Of a stretch of 64,000 bases of DNA, positions 9,383-17,846 are shown in pieces. The position numbers were made by a program, and so were the translations under genes. The DNA is taken from NCBI RefSeq assembly GCF_000834655.1, contig NZ_JXQQ01000027.1:1-64000 (forward strand), in the 5' to 3' direction. This DNA comes from Variovorax paradoxus (lineage in GTDB: Bacteria; Pseudomonadota; Gammaproteobacteria; Burkholderiales; Burkholderiaceae_C). How positions within the stretch are numbered: position 1 is the first letter of the stretch; every line of letters starts with the position of its first letter. The notes under the pieces are model-generated. The model made no database searches, was not told the origin of the DNA, and saw only the letters and a program-made list of their open reading frames with translations.

Positions 9383-10312
9383 ATGGCAAGCAAGACGATC
9401 CCCTCCCTATGCTCCCGGCCGATGACGCCGGTATCCGGACGCCGCGGCTTTCTCATGGGCTCGGCGGCCGGCGCTGCCGCCGCGCTGGCATCGCTCGCCA
9501 CGCTGTCGCACGCGGCCTCGGGCGCGCCGTCGCGGCGCATGCCGGTCATCTTCATCGGCCACGGCACGCCGATGAATGCCATCGCCGACAACGCATTCAC
9601 TCGCCGCCTGTCCGCGTGGGGCAAGGAGCTGCCGCCGCCGACCGCCATCCTCAGCGTGTCGGCGCATTGGCTCAGCCGCGGCGCGACCGGCGTCGGCATG
9701 CAGGCCAGGCCCAAGACGATCCACGACTTCGGCGGCTTTCCGCAGGCGCTCTTCGATGTCGACTACCCGGCGCCAGGCCATCCGGCACTGGCCCGCGAAA
9801 CCATCGGCGTGGTGAAGCAGGCGCCGGTGATCGCGACCGAGCAATGGGGCCTGGACCACGGCACCTGGTCGGTGCTCAAGCACCTCTACCCGAATGCGGA
9901 TGTTCCGGTCTTCCAGCTCAGCATCGACTACGACAAGCCAGCCGCCTTCCATTACGCGGTGGGGCGCGACCTGGCGGCGTTGCGCGACAAGGGGGTGCTG
10001 GTGATGGGCAGCGGCAACGTCGTGCACAACCTGCGCGCCACCGACCGCGGCACCGTCGACGGTCCGAAGGCGAGCCGCCCCTGGGCGCAGTCCTTCGACG
10101 ACGCGGTGAAATCGGCGCTCGCCGGCCGCGACGACCGTGCGCTGGTCGGTTATGAAAAGCTGGAAGGTGCGTCCACTGCCGTTGCGACGCCCGATCACTA
10201 CTTCCCGTTCCTGTACGCGCTCGGTGCCGCCGGTGCGGGCGAGCGCGCGACGACGGTCTATGAAGGATTCCAGTCCGGCACGCTCAGCATGCGCTGCGTG
10301 CAGTTCGGCTGA
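9383..10312 (+). CDS. Class III extradiol dioxygenase, DODA/YgiD family, with Tat signal
   Basis: Zinc- or iron-dependent ring-cleaving dioxygenase of the 4,5-DOPA dioxygenase family, 309 residues from ATG 9383; ATG 9422 is an equally plausible start. Candidate metal-ligand histidines occur in FIGHGTPMNA, VSAHWLS, NVVHNLRA and TPDHYFP. Unlike E. coli YgiD, the N-terminus carries a twin-arginine signal (GRRGFLMGSAAGAAAALA, then an AHA-like cleavage site), predicting export of a folded metalloenzyme. It follows the glycosyltransferase by about 70 bp and converges with zwf. The physiological substrate is unknown. Confidence 0.8.
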   Translation: MASKTIPSLCSRPMTPVSGRRGFLMGSAAGAAAALASLATLSHAASGAPSRRMPVIFIGHGTPMNAIADNAFTRRLSAWGKELPPPTAILSVSAHWLSRGATGVGMQARPKTIHDFGGFPQALFDVDYPAPGHPALARETIGVVKQAPVIATEQWGLDHGTWSVLKHLYPNADVPVFQLSIDYDKPAAFHYAVGRDLAALRDKGVLVMGSGNVVHNLRATDRGTVDGPKASRPWAQSFDDAVKSALAGRDDRALVGYEKLEGASTAVATPDHYFPFLYALGAAGAGERATTVYEGFQSGTLSMRCVQFG

Positions 10313-10313
10313 A

Positions 10314-10335
10314 GGCGCGACGGTTTTTTCGCGCC
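10314..10335. terminator. Hairpin between convergent dioxygenase and zwf genes
   Basis: A 7-bp stem GGCGCGA/TCGCGCC encloses a T-rich 8-base loop in the 36-bp gap between the two convergent stop codons. It could serve both strands, but there is no T-run after the stem, so its activity is uncertain. Confidence 0.35.
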
Positions 10336-10348
10336 ATCAGGGCCTGAG

Positions 10349-11818
10349 TTACTGCTCCTCGCCCCACGAGAAGCCGTCGCGCGCAATCATCGCGCTCGAT
10401 GCGCTCGGGCCCCAGGTGCCGGCTGCGTAGGGGCGCGGGCCGCCATCCGATCCCCAGCTGTCGATCAGCGGCTCCACCCAGCGCCATGCCTCTTCCTGCT
10501 CGTCGCTGCGCACGAACAGGTTCAGGCGTCCGTCGATCACGTCGAGCAGCAGGCGTTCGTAGGCGCCCACGCGTTCGACGCCGAAGCGCTTGTCGAAGTC
10601 CAGGTCCAGCTGCACTGGCGCGAGTTGCGCGGCGGCGCTCTGGTGGCCGTTGCGCTGGCGGTTGTCCTGCGCCTGCGCGAGCATGTGCAGCTCCAGGCCG
10701 TCCTTGGGCTGCAGGTTGATCACCAGCTTGTTGACGTTGCCCGCGGGCGCGCGGTAGATCGCATGCGGCGTCGGGCGGAAGTTGACCTCGATGCGCGCAT
10801 CGCGCGAGGCCAGGCGCTTGCCGGTGCGGATGTAGAACGGCACGCCGGCCCAGCGCCAGTTGGCGATTTCGGTGCGCAGCGCCACGAAGGTCTCGGTGCG
10901 GCTGTCCGGATCGACGCCGGGCTCGTCGCGGTAGCCCTGCACCCGCTCGCCGTAGGCGGTGCCGGCGGTGTACTGGCCGCGGATCGCGTGCAGGCTCAGG
11001 CTCTCGGGCGTCCAGGGCTTCAGTGCACGCAGCACCTTGAGCTTTTCGTCGCGGATCGCGTCGGCGTGCGAGTTGATCGGCGGCTCCATGCCGATCGCGC
11101 ACAGCAGCTGCAGCGCGTGGTTCTGCACCATGTCGCGCAGCGCGCCGGTCTGGTCGTAGAAGGCGCCGCGCTTTTCAACGCCCAGGTCTTCGGCGATGGT
11201 GATCTGGATGTTGGCGATGTGCTCGCGGCGCCAGATCGGCTCGAAGAGCGCGTTGCCGAAGCGCATCGCGAACAGGTTCTGCACCGAGGGCTTGCCCAGG
11301 TAGTGGTCGATGCGGAAGACCTGTTTTTCTTCCAGCACCTTGCCCACGGCCGCGTTGATGGCGCGGTTCGAGGCGAGGTCGTGGCCCAGCGGCTTCTCCA
11401 GCACGATGCGGGTCTTCGGGCCGTTGAGGCCGGCCGCTGCGATCTGCTCGACCACCTGGGTGAAGAGGGCGGGCGCCGTGGCCACGTACATCACGACGGT
11501 GGAGGCGTCGCGCTGCTTGAGCAGGTCGGCCAGCCTGGCGTAGTCGTCGGTCTTGGAGAGGTCCATGCGCAGGTAATGCAGCATCGACGCGAACTTCTTG
11601 AATTCCTCGGGGGAAGGGCGCTTGGCACCTTCGACCGCGCTGAAGCGCGACTGGATCAGCTCGCGGTATTGGTCGTCCGACAGGTCATCCCGTGCCACGC
11701 CGACGATGCGTCCGTCCTGCGGGAGGCTGCCATGGCGGAAGGCCTGGAACAGCGCGGGCATGAGTTTGCGCCACGCGAGATCGCCAGTACCGCCGAACAG
11801 AACGAGATCGAAGCTCAT
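10349..11818 (-). CDS. zwf: Glucose-6-phosphate 1-dehydrogenase
   Basis: Oxidises glucose 6-phosphate to 6-phosphoglucono-1,5-lactone with NAD(P)+, the entry to the oxidative pentose phosphate and Entner-Doudoroff routes. The 489 residues match the usual family length. The N-terminal nucleotide-binding motif is LVLFGGTGDLAWRKL and the active-site signature is RIDHYLGKPSVQNL. The protein is cytoplasmic. The gene stands alone on the minus strand, back to back with the Fbp-type importer; no pgl, edd or eda is adjacent. With tal and pgi nearby the window holds three central sugar-phosphate genes. Confidence 0.97.
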   Translation of the reverse strand: MSFDLVLFGGTGDLAWRKLMPALFQAFRHGSLPQDGRIVGVARDDLSDDQYRELIQSRFSAVEGAKRPSPEEFKKFASMLHYLRMDLSKTDDYARLADLLKQRDASTVVMYVATAPALFTQVVEQIAAAGLNGPKTRIVLEKPLGHDLASNRAINAAVGKVLEEKQVFRIDHYLGKPSVQNLFAMRFGNALFEPIWRREHIANIQITIAEDLGVEKRGAFYDQTGALRDMVQNHALQLLCAIGMEPPINSHADAIRDEKLKVLRALKPWTPESLSLHAIRGQYTAGTAYGERVQGYRDEPGVDPDSRTETFVALRTEIANWRWAGVPFYIRTGKRLASRDARIEVNFRPTPHAIYRAPAGNVNKLVINLQPKDGLELHMLAQAQDNRQRNGHQSAAAQLAPVQLDLDFDKRFGVERVGAYERLLLDVIDGRLNLFVRSDEQEEAWRWVEPLIDSWGSDGGPRPYAAGTWGPSASSAMIARDGFSWGEEQ

Positions 11819-11930
11819 GAGAAAACTTTCCTTTGTCTGAGTGCCTGGAGGCGTCCGGGCTTGCCGGGACGCCAGTGGCGATGGTACTTGTACCGATTCC
11901 TCCGACCTGTACTAAAGCTACGCTGCCCCC

Positions 11931-11950
11931 AGGCCGCAAGGCCTTTTTTT
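11931..11950 (+). terminator. Terminator-like hairpin in the leader of the Fbp-type operon
   Basis: A 5-bp stem AGGCC/GGCCT with GCAA loop (11931-11944) is followed at once by seven T and ends 24 bases before the binding-protein ATG. It may attenuate the operon or end transcripts arriving from upstream. The stem is short, so strength is uncertain. Confidence 0.5.
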
Positions 11951-11974
11951 ATGCACGAGGCGGGGAAACACCAA

Positions 11975-12985
11975 ATGAAGAAGCTTTTTTGCGCAGCCGC
12001 GCTCCTGGGCCTGTCGGCCGCCGCGTCGGCACAGACCGTGAACGTGATCTGTTCGGTGCAGGCCGAATGGTGCAACGTGATCTCCACCGTCTACGCCCGC
12101 ACCACGGGCGTTCGCATCAACATGGCCCTGAAGGGCTCGGGCGAGGCACTGGCCCAGCTGATCGCCGAGAAGGACAACCCCAAGACCGATGTCTGGTTCG
12201 GCGGCACGGGCGATCCGCACCTGCAGGCGGCCGAACAGGGCCTCACGCTCGAATACAAGTCGCCCACGCTCGCGCAGCTGCACCCGTGGGCCCAGCAGCA
12301 GGCCAAGCAGTCGGGCTACAAGACCGTGGGCATCTATTCGGGGCCGCTGGGCTTCGGCTACAACCCCGAGCTGCTCGCCAAGAAGAAGCTCGCCGTGCCC
12401 AAGACCTGGGCCGACCTGCTCAAGCCCGAGTACAAGGGCGACATCCAGGTGGCCAACCCCGCATCCAGCGGCACGGCCTACACCATGATCGCCACGCTGG
12501 TGCAGCTGATGGGCGAGGACAAGGCCTTCGACTACCTCAAGGCGCTGCACAGGAACGTGGGCCAGTACACCCGCTCGGGCACCGGTCCGATCAAGGCGGT
12601 GGCGCGCGGCGAAACCGCGATCTCCATCAGCTTCGTGCACGACGGCCCGGGCGAGAAGATGCAGGGTTTCCCGGTCGAGACCATCACGCCGAGCGACGGC
12701 ACCGGCGCCGAGATCGGCTCCATGAGCATCATCAAGGGCGCGCGCAACCTCGATGCGGCCAAGAAGTTCTACGAATGGGCGCTCACGCCCGCCGCGCAGG
12801 AACTGGGCGCTGCCAACAAGCAGTTCCAGCTGCCGAGCAACGTGAGCGCCAAGCTCGACCCGCGCATCCCTGACTTCAAGAAGATCAAGTTCATCAACTA
12901 CGACTACGCCAAGTACGGCGCCAGCGCCGAACGCCGGCGCCTGATCGCGCGCTGGGAAAAGGACGTCAACTCGCTGCCCCGCTGA
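11975..12985 (+). CDS. Fbp/Afu-type ABC transporter substrate-binding protein
   Basis: Periplasmic binding protein of the AfuA/FbpA-like group, 336 residues, with a Sec signal (MKKLFCAAALLGLSAAASAQ). Start chosen at the ATG with GAGGCGGGG upstream; the frame is open far upstream but that part is antisense to zwf. The mature N-terminus has two cysteines (26 and 33) that could form a disulfide. In ferric FbpA proteins a tyrosine pair after the conserved RGE segment binds iron; here the corresponding place reads FVHDG (220-224) and no YY pair exists. The substrate may therefore not be ferric iron; 2-aminoethylphosphonate or another anion is an alternative. Confidence 0.82.
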   Translation: MKKLFCAAALLGLSAAASAQTVNVICSVQAEWCNVISTVYARTTGVRINMALKGSGEALAQLIAEKDNPKTDVWFGGTGDPHLQAAEQGLTLEYKSPTLAQLHPWAQQQAKQSGYKTVGIYSGPLGFGYNPELLAKKKLAVPKTWADLLKPEYKGDIQVANPASSGTAYTMIATLVQLMGEDKAFDYLKALHRNVGQYTRSGTGPIKAVARGETAISISFVHDGPGEKMQGFPVETITPSDGTGAEIGSMSIIKGARNLDAAKKFYEWALTPAAQELGAANKQFQLPSNVSAKLDPRIPDFKKIKFINYDYAKYGASAERRRLIARWEKDVNSLPR

Positions 12986-12993
12986 GGGACGCG

Positions 12994-15267
12994 ATGCAAG
13001 CGCCTTCCACCGGCGGTGCGCCGGTCAATCCGGCGTCCGTGGCGGCCGCGCGGCGCTCGCAGCGCTGGATCTGGGCGTGGGTCGCGCTGGGTCTTGCGGC
13101 GTACCTGCTTCTGCCTTGGTACGCGATCCAGGACGCGACCTGGTACGAAGCCGTTCCGCAGGTCTTCGGGCACGCTGAAGGCGCCAACGGCCTGATGCAG
13201 GCCGCAACGCAGGGGCGCGGCTGGCTGTTCATTGGCCTGGCGGGCCTCTTAATGTGCGCGATCGGCGCGTGGCTGCCGCCGGGCCGGGCGCAGGGGCGAT
13301 GGCTCCTGGCGGGCGGCGCCATCGGCGCGGTCGGCCTGTCCGTCGCAGGCTTCACCATCGGCGCGCGCGGTTGGAGCGTCGCGGCGCTCAACACGCAATT
13401 CGGCGAGCTTGCGATCAACCAGTTCGGCATCGGGGCGGGCGGCTTCGTGGCGCTCACGGCGCTCGTGCTGCTGGCCGCCTTCGGCATTGCGCGGCTAGGT
13501 CTCTTCAAGGGCGACCTGTTCGTGGCGGCCGCGGTCGTCGGCTGCGGCGTGCTGATGGCGCTGTTCATCGCCTACCCGGTGAGCAAGGCGCTCTCGGGCG
13601 CGTTCTTCAACGAAGACGGGCAATGGTCGATCGGCGCCTTCATCGCGCGGGTGTTCACCGAACGCATCTGGGGCCTGGGGTGCCTGGCGGGCGGGGTGCG
13701 CTGCGGCGTGGCGTGGAACACGCTGGTGCTGGCCTTGCTCACGGCCGCCGGCACCACCTTCCTCGGCACGCTGATGGCGCTGATGGCCGAGCGCGGCAGC
13801 AAGCGCGGGCAGGGCGTTCTGCGGGTGCTGGCGCTGCTTCCGATCATCACGCCGCCGTTCGTGGTGGGGCTGGGCCTCATCCTCCTGTTCGGCCGCGCGG
13901 GCATCGTCAATCAGCTGCTGGAAAACGTGTTCGGCATCGAGCCGACGCGCTGGTTCTACGGCATGCCGGGCGTGCTGGTGGCGCAGCTCTTCGCCTTCAC
14001 GCCGATCGCCTTCATGATCATGCGCGGCGTGGTGCAGGGCATCGCGCCCAGCCTCGAAGAAGCCGCGCAGATGCTGCGCGCCGACCGGCGCCGCACCTTC
14101 TTCACCGTCACGCTGCCGCTCCTGAAGCCCGGGCTGGCCAACGCCTTCCTGGTCGGCTTCATCGAAAGCATTGCCGACTTCGGCAACCCGGTGGTGGTGG
14201 GCGGGCAGTTCTCGGTGCTCTCGACCGACATCTTCTTCGCCATCGTCGGCGCGCAGTACGACCAGGGCCGTGCGGCCTCGCTCGCCTGGGTGCTCACGCT
14301 GTTCGCGCTCGGCGTGTTCGCGCTGCAGCGCGGGTTGCTGGGCAAGCAGAACTACACGACGGTGAGCGGCAAGGGCGACGCGGGCATCGCGATGGCGCTG
14401 CCCGACGGCGTGCGCCGCACCATCTACTGCATCGCGCTGCCGTGGATCGCCTTCACGGCCGTGGTCTACCTCTTCGCCTTCGCAGGCGGCTTCGTGCAGA
14501 CCTGGGGCCGCGACTACAGCTTCACGCTCAACCATTTCAAGAACGCGTTCGCGCTGGAGTGGGGCCAGTTCGGGCTGGTGTGGGCGGGCACGGCGTGGAA
14601 CTCGCTCATCACCACGCTCAAGCTCGCGGGCATCTCGGCGCCGATCACCGCGGCGCTCGGCCTGCTGATCGCCTGGTTGCTCGCGCGCAACGAGTTCAAG
14701 GGGCAGGGCATCTTCGAGTTCGGCGCGCTGCTGGCCTTCGCGATTCCGGGCACGGTGCTCGGCGTGAGCTACATCCTGGCTTTCAACGTGCCGCCGCTGG
14801 AGCTCACCGGCACCGGGCTCATCATCGTTCTGTGCTTCATGTTCCGGAACCTGCCGGTGGGCGTGCGCGCCGGCACGGCCGCCTTCAAGCAACTGGACCG
14901 CTCGCTCGACGAGGCCTCGCTGATGCTGCGTGCATCGACCTCGCAAACGCTCTTCAAGGTGGTGCTGCCGCTGCTCAAGCCCGCGCTCGTGGCCGCGCTG
15001 GTCTACAGCTTCGTGCGCGCGATGACGACGGTGAGCGCGGTGATTTTCCTGGTCACCGCCGAGAACGAACTCGCCACCACGTACATCATCGGCCGCGTCG
15101 GCAATGGCGACTACGGCATCGCGCTCGCATACTGCACGGTGCTCATGATCCTGATGTCGCTGGCGATCGCGCTGGTGCAGTTCGTGGTCGGGGAGCGCAA
15201 GCTGGGGCGGCGAGGCGCTGCGCCGCCGCATCAGGGACATCACAAAATGGAAAGCCTCTCCGTATGA
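12994..15267 (+). CDS. Fbp-type ABC transporter permease, fused two-domain form
   Basis: Inner-membrane permease of 757 residues that contains both channel halves in one chain. Two EAA loops are visible: EEAAQMLRADRRRTFFTVTLP and DEASLMLRASTSQTLFKVVLP, about 290 residues apart. Ordinary FbpB proteins are about 500-550 residues; here an extra N-terminal section of about 200 residues adds several hydrophobic helices before the first BPD_transp_1 domain. It starts eight bases after the binding-protein stop and overlaps the ATPase start by four bases (ATGA). Confidence 0.9.
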   Translation: MQAPSTGGAPVNPASVAAARRSQRWIWAWVALGLAAYLLLPWYAIQDATWYEAVPQVFGHAEGANGLMQAATQGRGWLFIGLAGLLMCAIGAWLPPGRAQGRWLLAGGAIGAVGLSVAGFTIGARGWSVAALNTQFGELAINQFGIGAGGFVALTALVLLAAFGIARLGLFKGDLFVAAAVVGCGVLMALFIAYPVSKALSGAFFNEDGQWSIGAFIARVFTERIWGLGCLAGGVRCGVAWNTLVLALLTAAGTTFLGTLMALMAERGSKRGQGVLRVLALLPIITPPFVVGLGLILLFGRAGIVNQLLENVFGIEPTRWFYGMPGVLVAQLFAFTPIAFMIMRGVVQGIAPSLEEAAQMLRADRRRTFFTVTLPLLKPGLANAFLVGFIESIADFGNPVVVGGQFSVLSTDIFFAIVGAQYDQGRAASLAWVLTLFALGVFALQRGLLGKQNYTTVSGKGDAGIAMALPDGVRRTIYCIALPWIAFTAVVYLFAFAGGFVQTWGRDYSFTLNHFKNAFALEWGQFGLVWAGTAWNSLITTLKLAGISAPITAALGLLIAWLLARNEFKGQGIFEFGALLAFAIPGTVLGVSYILAFNVPPLELTGTGLIIVLCFMFRNLPVGVRAGTAAFKQLDRSLDEASLMLRASTSQTLFKVVLPLLKPALVAALVYSFVRAMTTVSAVIFLVTAENELATTYIIGRVGNGDYGIALAYCTVLMILMSLAIALVQFVVGERKLGRRGAAPPHQGHHKMESLSV

Positions 15268-16304
15268 ACGGCATCGAATTCCGCAACGTCACCAAGCGCT
15301 ACGGTGCCGATAAAAACGGGCCGCTGGCGGTCAAGGGCATCAGTTTCGAGGTGCCGGTCGGCACGCTCACCACCATCCTCGGCCCCTCGGGCTGCGGCAA
15401 GACGACCACGCTGCGCATGATCGCGGGGCTCGAGTCGCCGACCTCGGGTTCGATCTTCATGGGCGGACGCGATGTGACGACGCTCGGCCCTGCCGAGCGC
15501 AACGTGAGCATGATGTTCCAGAGCTATGCGCTCTTCCCGCACATGAACGTGATCGAGAACGTGGGCTACGGCCTTCGCATGAGCGGCGCGAAGAAGGACG
15601 AGGCCACATCCAGGGCGCGCGAAGCGCTCCGGGGCGTGGGCCTGGTCGGTTTCGACGAGCGCCTGCCCAGCGAACTCTCGGGCGGCCAGCAGCAGCGCGT
15701 GGCATTGGCGCGCGCGCTGGTGCTCGAGCCCGCGGTGCTGCTGTTCGACGAGCCGCTCTCCAACCTCGACGCGCGCCTGCGCCGCGAGATGCGGGAAGAA
15801 ATCCGCGCGCTGCAACAGCGCTTGAAGCTCACCGTCGCCTATGTCACGCACGACCAGAGCGAGGCGCTGGCCGTGAGCGACCAGATCATCGTGATGGACC
15901 ACGGCGTGATCGCCCAGCGCGGCACGCCCGAGCAGCTCTACGGCCGGCCAGAGAGCGAGTTCGTCGCGGGCTTCATGGGCGAGGCGATGGTGTTCCCCGC
16001 GGTGGCAGAGGCCGACGGCAGCGTCACGCTCGGCCCGCTGCGCCTGCAGCCGCGCTATGCGGTCGCGCCCGGCACGGTGAAGGTGGCGGTGCGGCCCGAG
16101 GCCTGGGAAATCGGTGCGACAGACGGCTTGCCCGCCACCTTGCGCAAGGCCGCATACCTGGGCAGCTTCTACGAATACGGTTTCGACACGACGCTGGGCC
16201 CGGTCTTCGTGGTCTCGACCGACCTGTCGCAGCCGCTGGCCGCCGGCGCGCAGACCACGCTGTCGCTGCGAACCCATGGCGTGAGCGTGGTGCCGGGCGC
16301 ATGA
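15264..16304 (+). CDS. Fbp-type ABC transporter ATP-binding protein
   Basis: Cytoplasmic ATPase of 346 residues. Walker A is GPSGCGKT, the Q-loop lies in MMFQSYALFPHM, the signature is LSGGQQQRVALARALV, Walker B is VLLFDEPLSNLD and the H-loop is VTHDQSEA. A C-terminal TOBE-like regulatory domain follows from about residue 240. The ATG is coupled to the permease stop. It is similar to FbpC and PotA/PhnT-type ATPases, which the sequence alone does not separate. Confidence 0.91.
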   Translation: MNGIEFRNVTKRYGADKNGPLAVKGISFEVPVGTLTTILGPSGCGKTTTLRMIAGLESPTSGSIFMGGRDVTTLGPAERNVSMMFQSYALFPHMNVIENVGYGLRMSGAKKDEATSRAREALRGVGLVGFDERLPSELSGGQQQRVALARALVLEPAVLLFDEPLSNLDARLRREMREEIRALQQRLKLTVAYVTHDQSEALAVSDQIIVMDHGVIAQRGTPEQLYGRPESEFVAGFMGEAMVFPAVAEADGSVTLGPLRLQPRYAVAPGTVKVAVRPEAWEIGATDGLPATLRKAAYLGSFYEYGFDTTLGPVFVVSTDLSQPLAAGAQTTLSLRTHGVSVVPGA

Positions 16305-16316
16305 AACAATGGCGCC

Positions 16317-16979
16317 ATGAACGTGGTTTTCGATCTTGGCGCCGTGCTCCTCGCATGGGAGCCCACACGGCTGGTACAGGCCCATCTCGCGTCCCACGCC
16401 CCCACTGAAGCCGCCGCCGCGGCGCTGGGCCGGGCGCTTTTCCATCACGACGACTGGACCAGTTTCGATTGCGGCACGCGCACGCTGGACGATGCCATCG
16501 CCCGCATGGCGGCGCGGCTGTCGCTGCCGGCGGAGCGGCTTCACGCGATGCTCGACAACCTGGGCGAGCGCCTCGAAGCCATCGACGTGACCACAGACAT
16601 GCTCCAGCAGCTGTTCGCCCATCGCGAAGGCGGACAGCCGCTGCGGCTCTATTACCTGTCGAACATGCCTGCGCCGTACGCGCGCGGCGTCGAACGGCGG
16701 CATAGCTTCATGCGCCGCTTCGACGGCGGCGTGTTTTCCGGCGACGTGAAGTTCATCAAGCCGGACCGTGAGATCTTCGAAGTGCTGGCGGTGCGCTACG
16801 CGCTCGACCCGGCAGAGACGGTGTTCATCGACGACTCGGCCGCCAATGTCGAGGCGGCACGTGCCTTCGGCTGGCAGGCCATCCACTGCACCGCGCCGGA
16901 CATGCTGCCGGCGCAGCTCTCGCGCTACCTGCCGGTCAACACGACCTTGTCGGCGTCGAAGCCCAGGCTGCGCGCGTAG
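16317..16979 (+). CDS. HAD-superfamily hydrolase (YihX-like)
   Basis: Cytoplasmic HAD-like phosphatase of 220 residues. Motif I is VFDLGAVLLAW with Asp6 as nucleophile, motif II YYLSNM, motif III lysine in VKFIKPDREIFE, and motif IV FIDDSAANVEAA. The pattern matches YihX-type sugar-phosphate phosphatases (alpha-glucose-1-phosphatase in E. coli), though substrates in this family vary. It begins 12 bases after the transporter ATPase, so it may be cotranscribed. The 3' end overlaps the convergent lipocalin gene by 55 bases. Confidence 0.87.
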   Translation: MNVVFDLGAVLLAWEPTRLVQAHLASHAPTEAAAAALGRALFHHDDWTSFDCGTRTLDDAIARMAARLSLPAERLHAMLDNLGERLEAIDVTTDMLQQLFAHREGGQPLRLYYLSNMPAPYARGVERRHSFMRRFDGGVFSGDVKFIKPDREIFEVLAVRYALDPAETVFIDDSAANVEAARAFGWQAIHCTAPDMLPAQLSRYLPVNTTLSASKPRLRA

Positions 16980-17599
16980 TCCAGTTCGACCTGCAGCGTC
17001 GCGTCGTCCAGGCGCGGCGCACGCGACAGCACCCAGAGGTACTCGCGATCGGGCGTGCCGACCAGCGCCACTTGATAGTCACGGTCGAGCTTGAGGATCC
17101 AGTAGTCGCCCCACACGATCGGCAGCCAGCTGAGCCACGCGGGGGCAAAGCGCACCTCGAGGCGGCCTGCACCCGGCTGGCCGGCCACGGGCACCACGCG
17201 CGCCGAGCCGATGGCCTCGTTGAAGTTGCCATCCGCCCGCACGCAGCGGTTGATCACCTGCACCGTGCCGTCGGGCTGCGGCGTGTACTCGGCCGTGACC
17301 GGACCCGAGCAGCTTTTCTGGAAGCGGTTGGGCAGGCGGGCCTGTTCGTGCCAGATACCGGCATAGCGCTGGAGATCGACCGGCGCCACGACCTGCAGCG
17401 GCGCGCGCATCAGCGGGGCGCCGTCTGCCGGGCCGGCCACCTGGGCACGCGCAGTGCGCGCGGCGCCGAGCGCAAGCCAGGTCGCGAGTCCGCCGATGAC
17501 GAAAGCCGTTGCCATCGCGCCGATCGCCTGGCTGGTTCGGTGGTCGTCGAAGGGACGGCCGACGGGGTCTGCAACGGGGCGTCGTTGGCGAGGGGACAT
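16925..17599 (-). CDS. Lipocalin family protein (Blc-like)
   Basis: Protein of 224 residues. After an N-terminal hydrophobic stretch (about residues 28-52, membrane anchor or uncleaved signal) comes a lipocalin domain with the diagnostic GxW motif in YAGIWHEQARLPNRFQKSC and the closing pattern YLWVLSRAPRLDD. Bacterial lipocalins bind lipids or other small hydrophobic molecules at the envelope. E. coli Blc is a lipoprotein; no lipobox is visible here, so anchoring differs or the true start is internal. The tail overlaps the HAD gene on the other strand. Confidence 0.85.
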   Translation of the reverse strand: MSPRQRRPVADPVGRPFDDHRTSQAIGAMATAFVIGGLATWLALGAARTARAQVAGPADGAPLMRAPLQVVAPVDLQRYAGIWHEQARLPNRFQKSCSGPVTAEYTPQPDGTVQVINRCVRADGNFNEAIGSARVVPVAGQPGAGRLEVRFAPAWLSWLPIVWGDYWILKLDRDYQVALVGTPDREYLWVLSRAPRLDDATLQVELDYARSLGFDADKVVLTGR

Positions 17600-17846
17600 G
17601 GGGCACTCCTGAAGGTAAGACGTTCGGCGTAAATCGCTCGTAACACTCCACTCAGGTTAGCCCTCGAAGGGGGGTAGGTGCCGTCAGTCACGGACCACAG
17701 CCCCTGTAGGGCGGGGCGGCCGACAACCCTGCGGGCAAGAGGCCGATGGAACCGCGCGAAAACCCGTGCTACGGTGCGCATGAAAACATCGGCCGACGCG
17801 CAACTGCGTGCAGGACTTGTCACAACCCGCACAGGATAATGATTTC

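Noticed and set aside
10625..11974. In-frame upstream extension of the Fbp binding-protein gene
   Set aside because: It is antisense to zwf and precedes a clear signal peptide and Shine-Dalgarno at 11975.
11819..11974. Fur box controlling the Fbp-type transporter
   Set aside because: No 7-1-7 dyad resembling TGATAAT/ATTATCA was found in this gap, in contrast to the site at 38659.
13495..15243. A 582-codon minus-strand frame opposite the Fbp-type permease
   Set aside because: It is charged, low-complexity sequence typical of an antisense shadow of membrane-helix codons.
17805..17846. TTGTCA and GATAAT as a promoter right before tal
   Set aside because: The spacing is only 12 bases and the second box ends seven bases before the ATG, so it is not a credible sigma-70 promoter; the AGGA there serves as ribosome-binding site.
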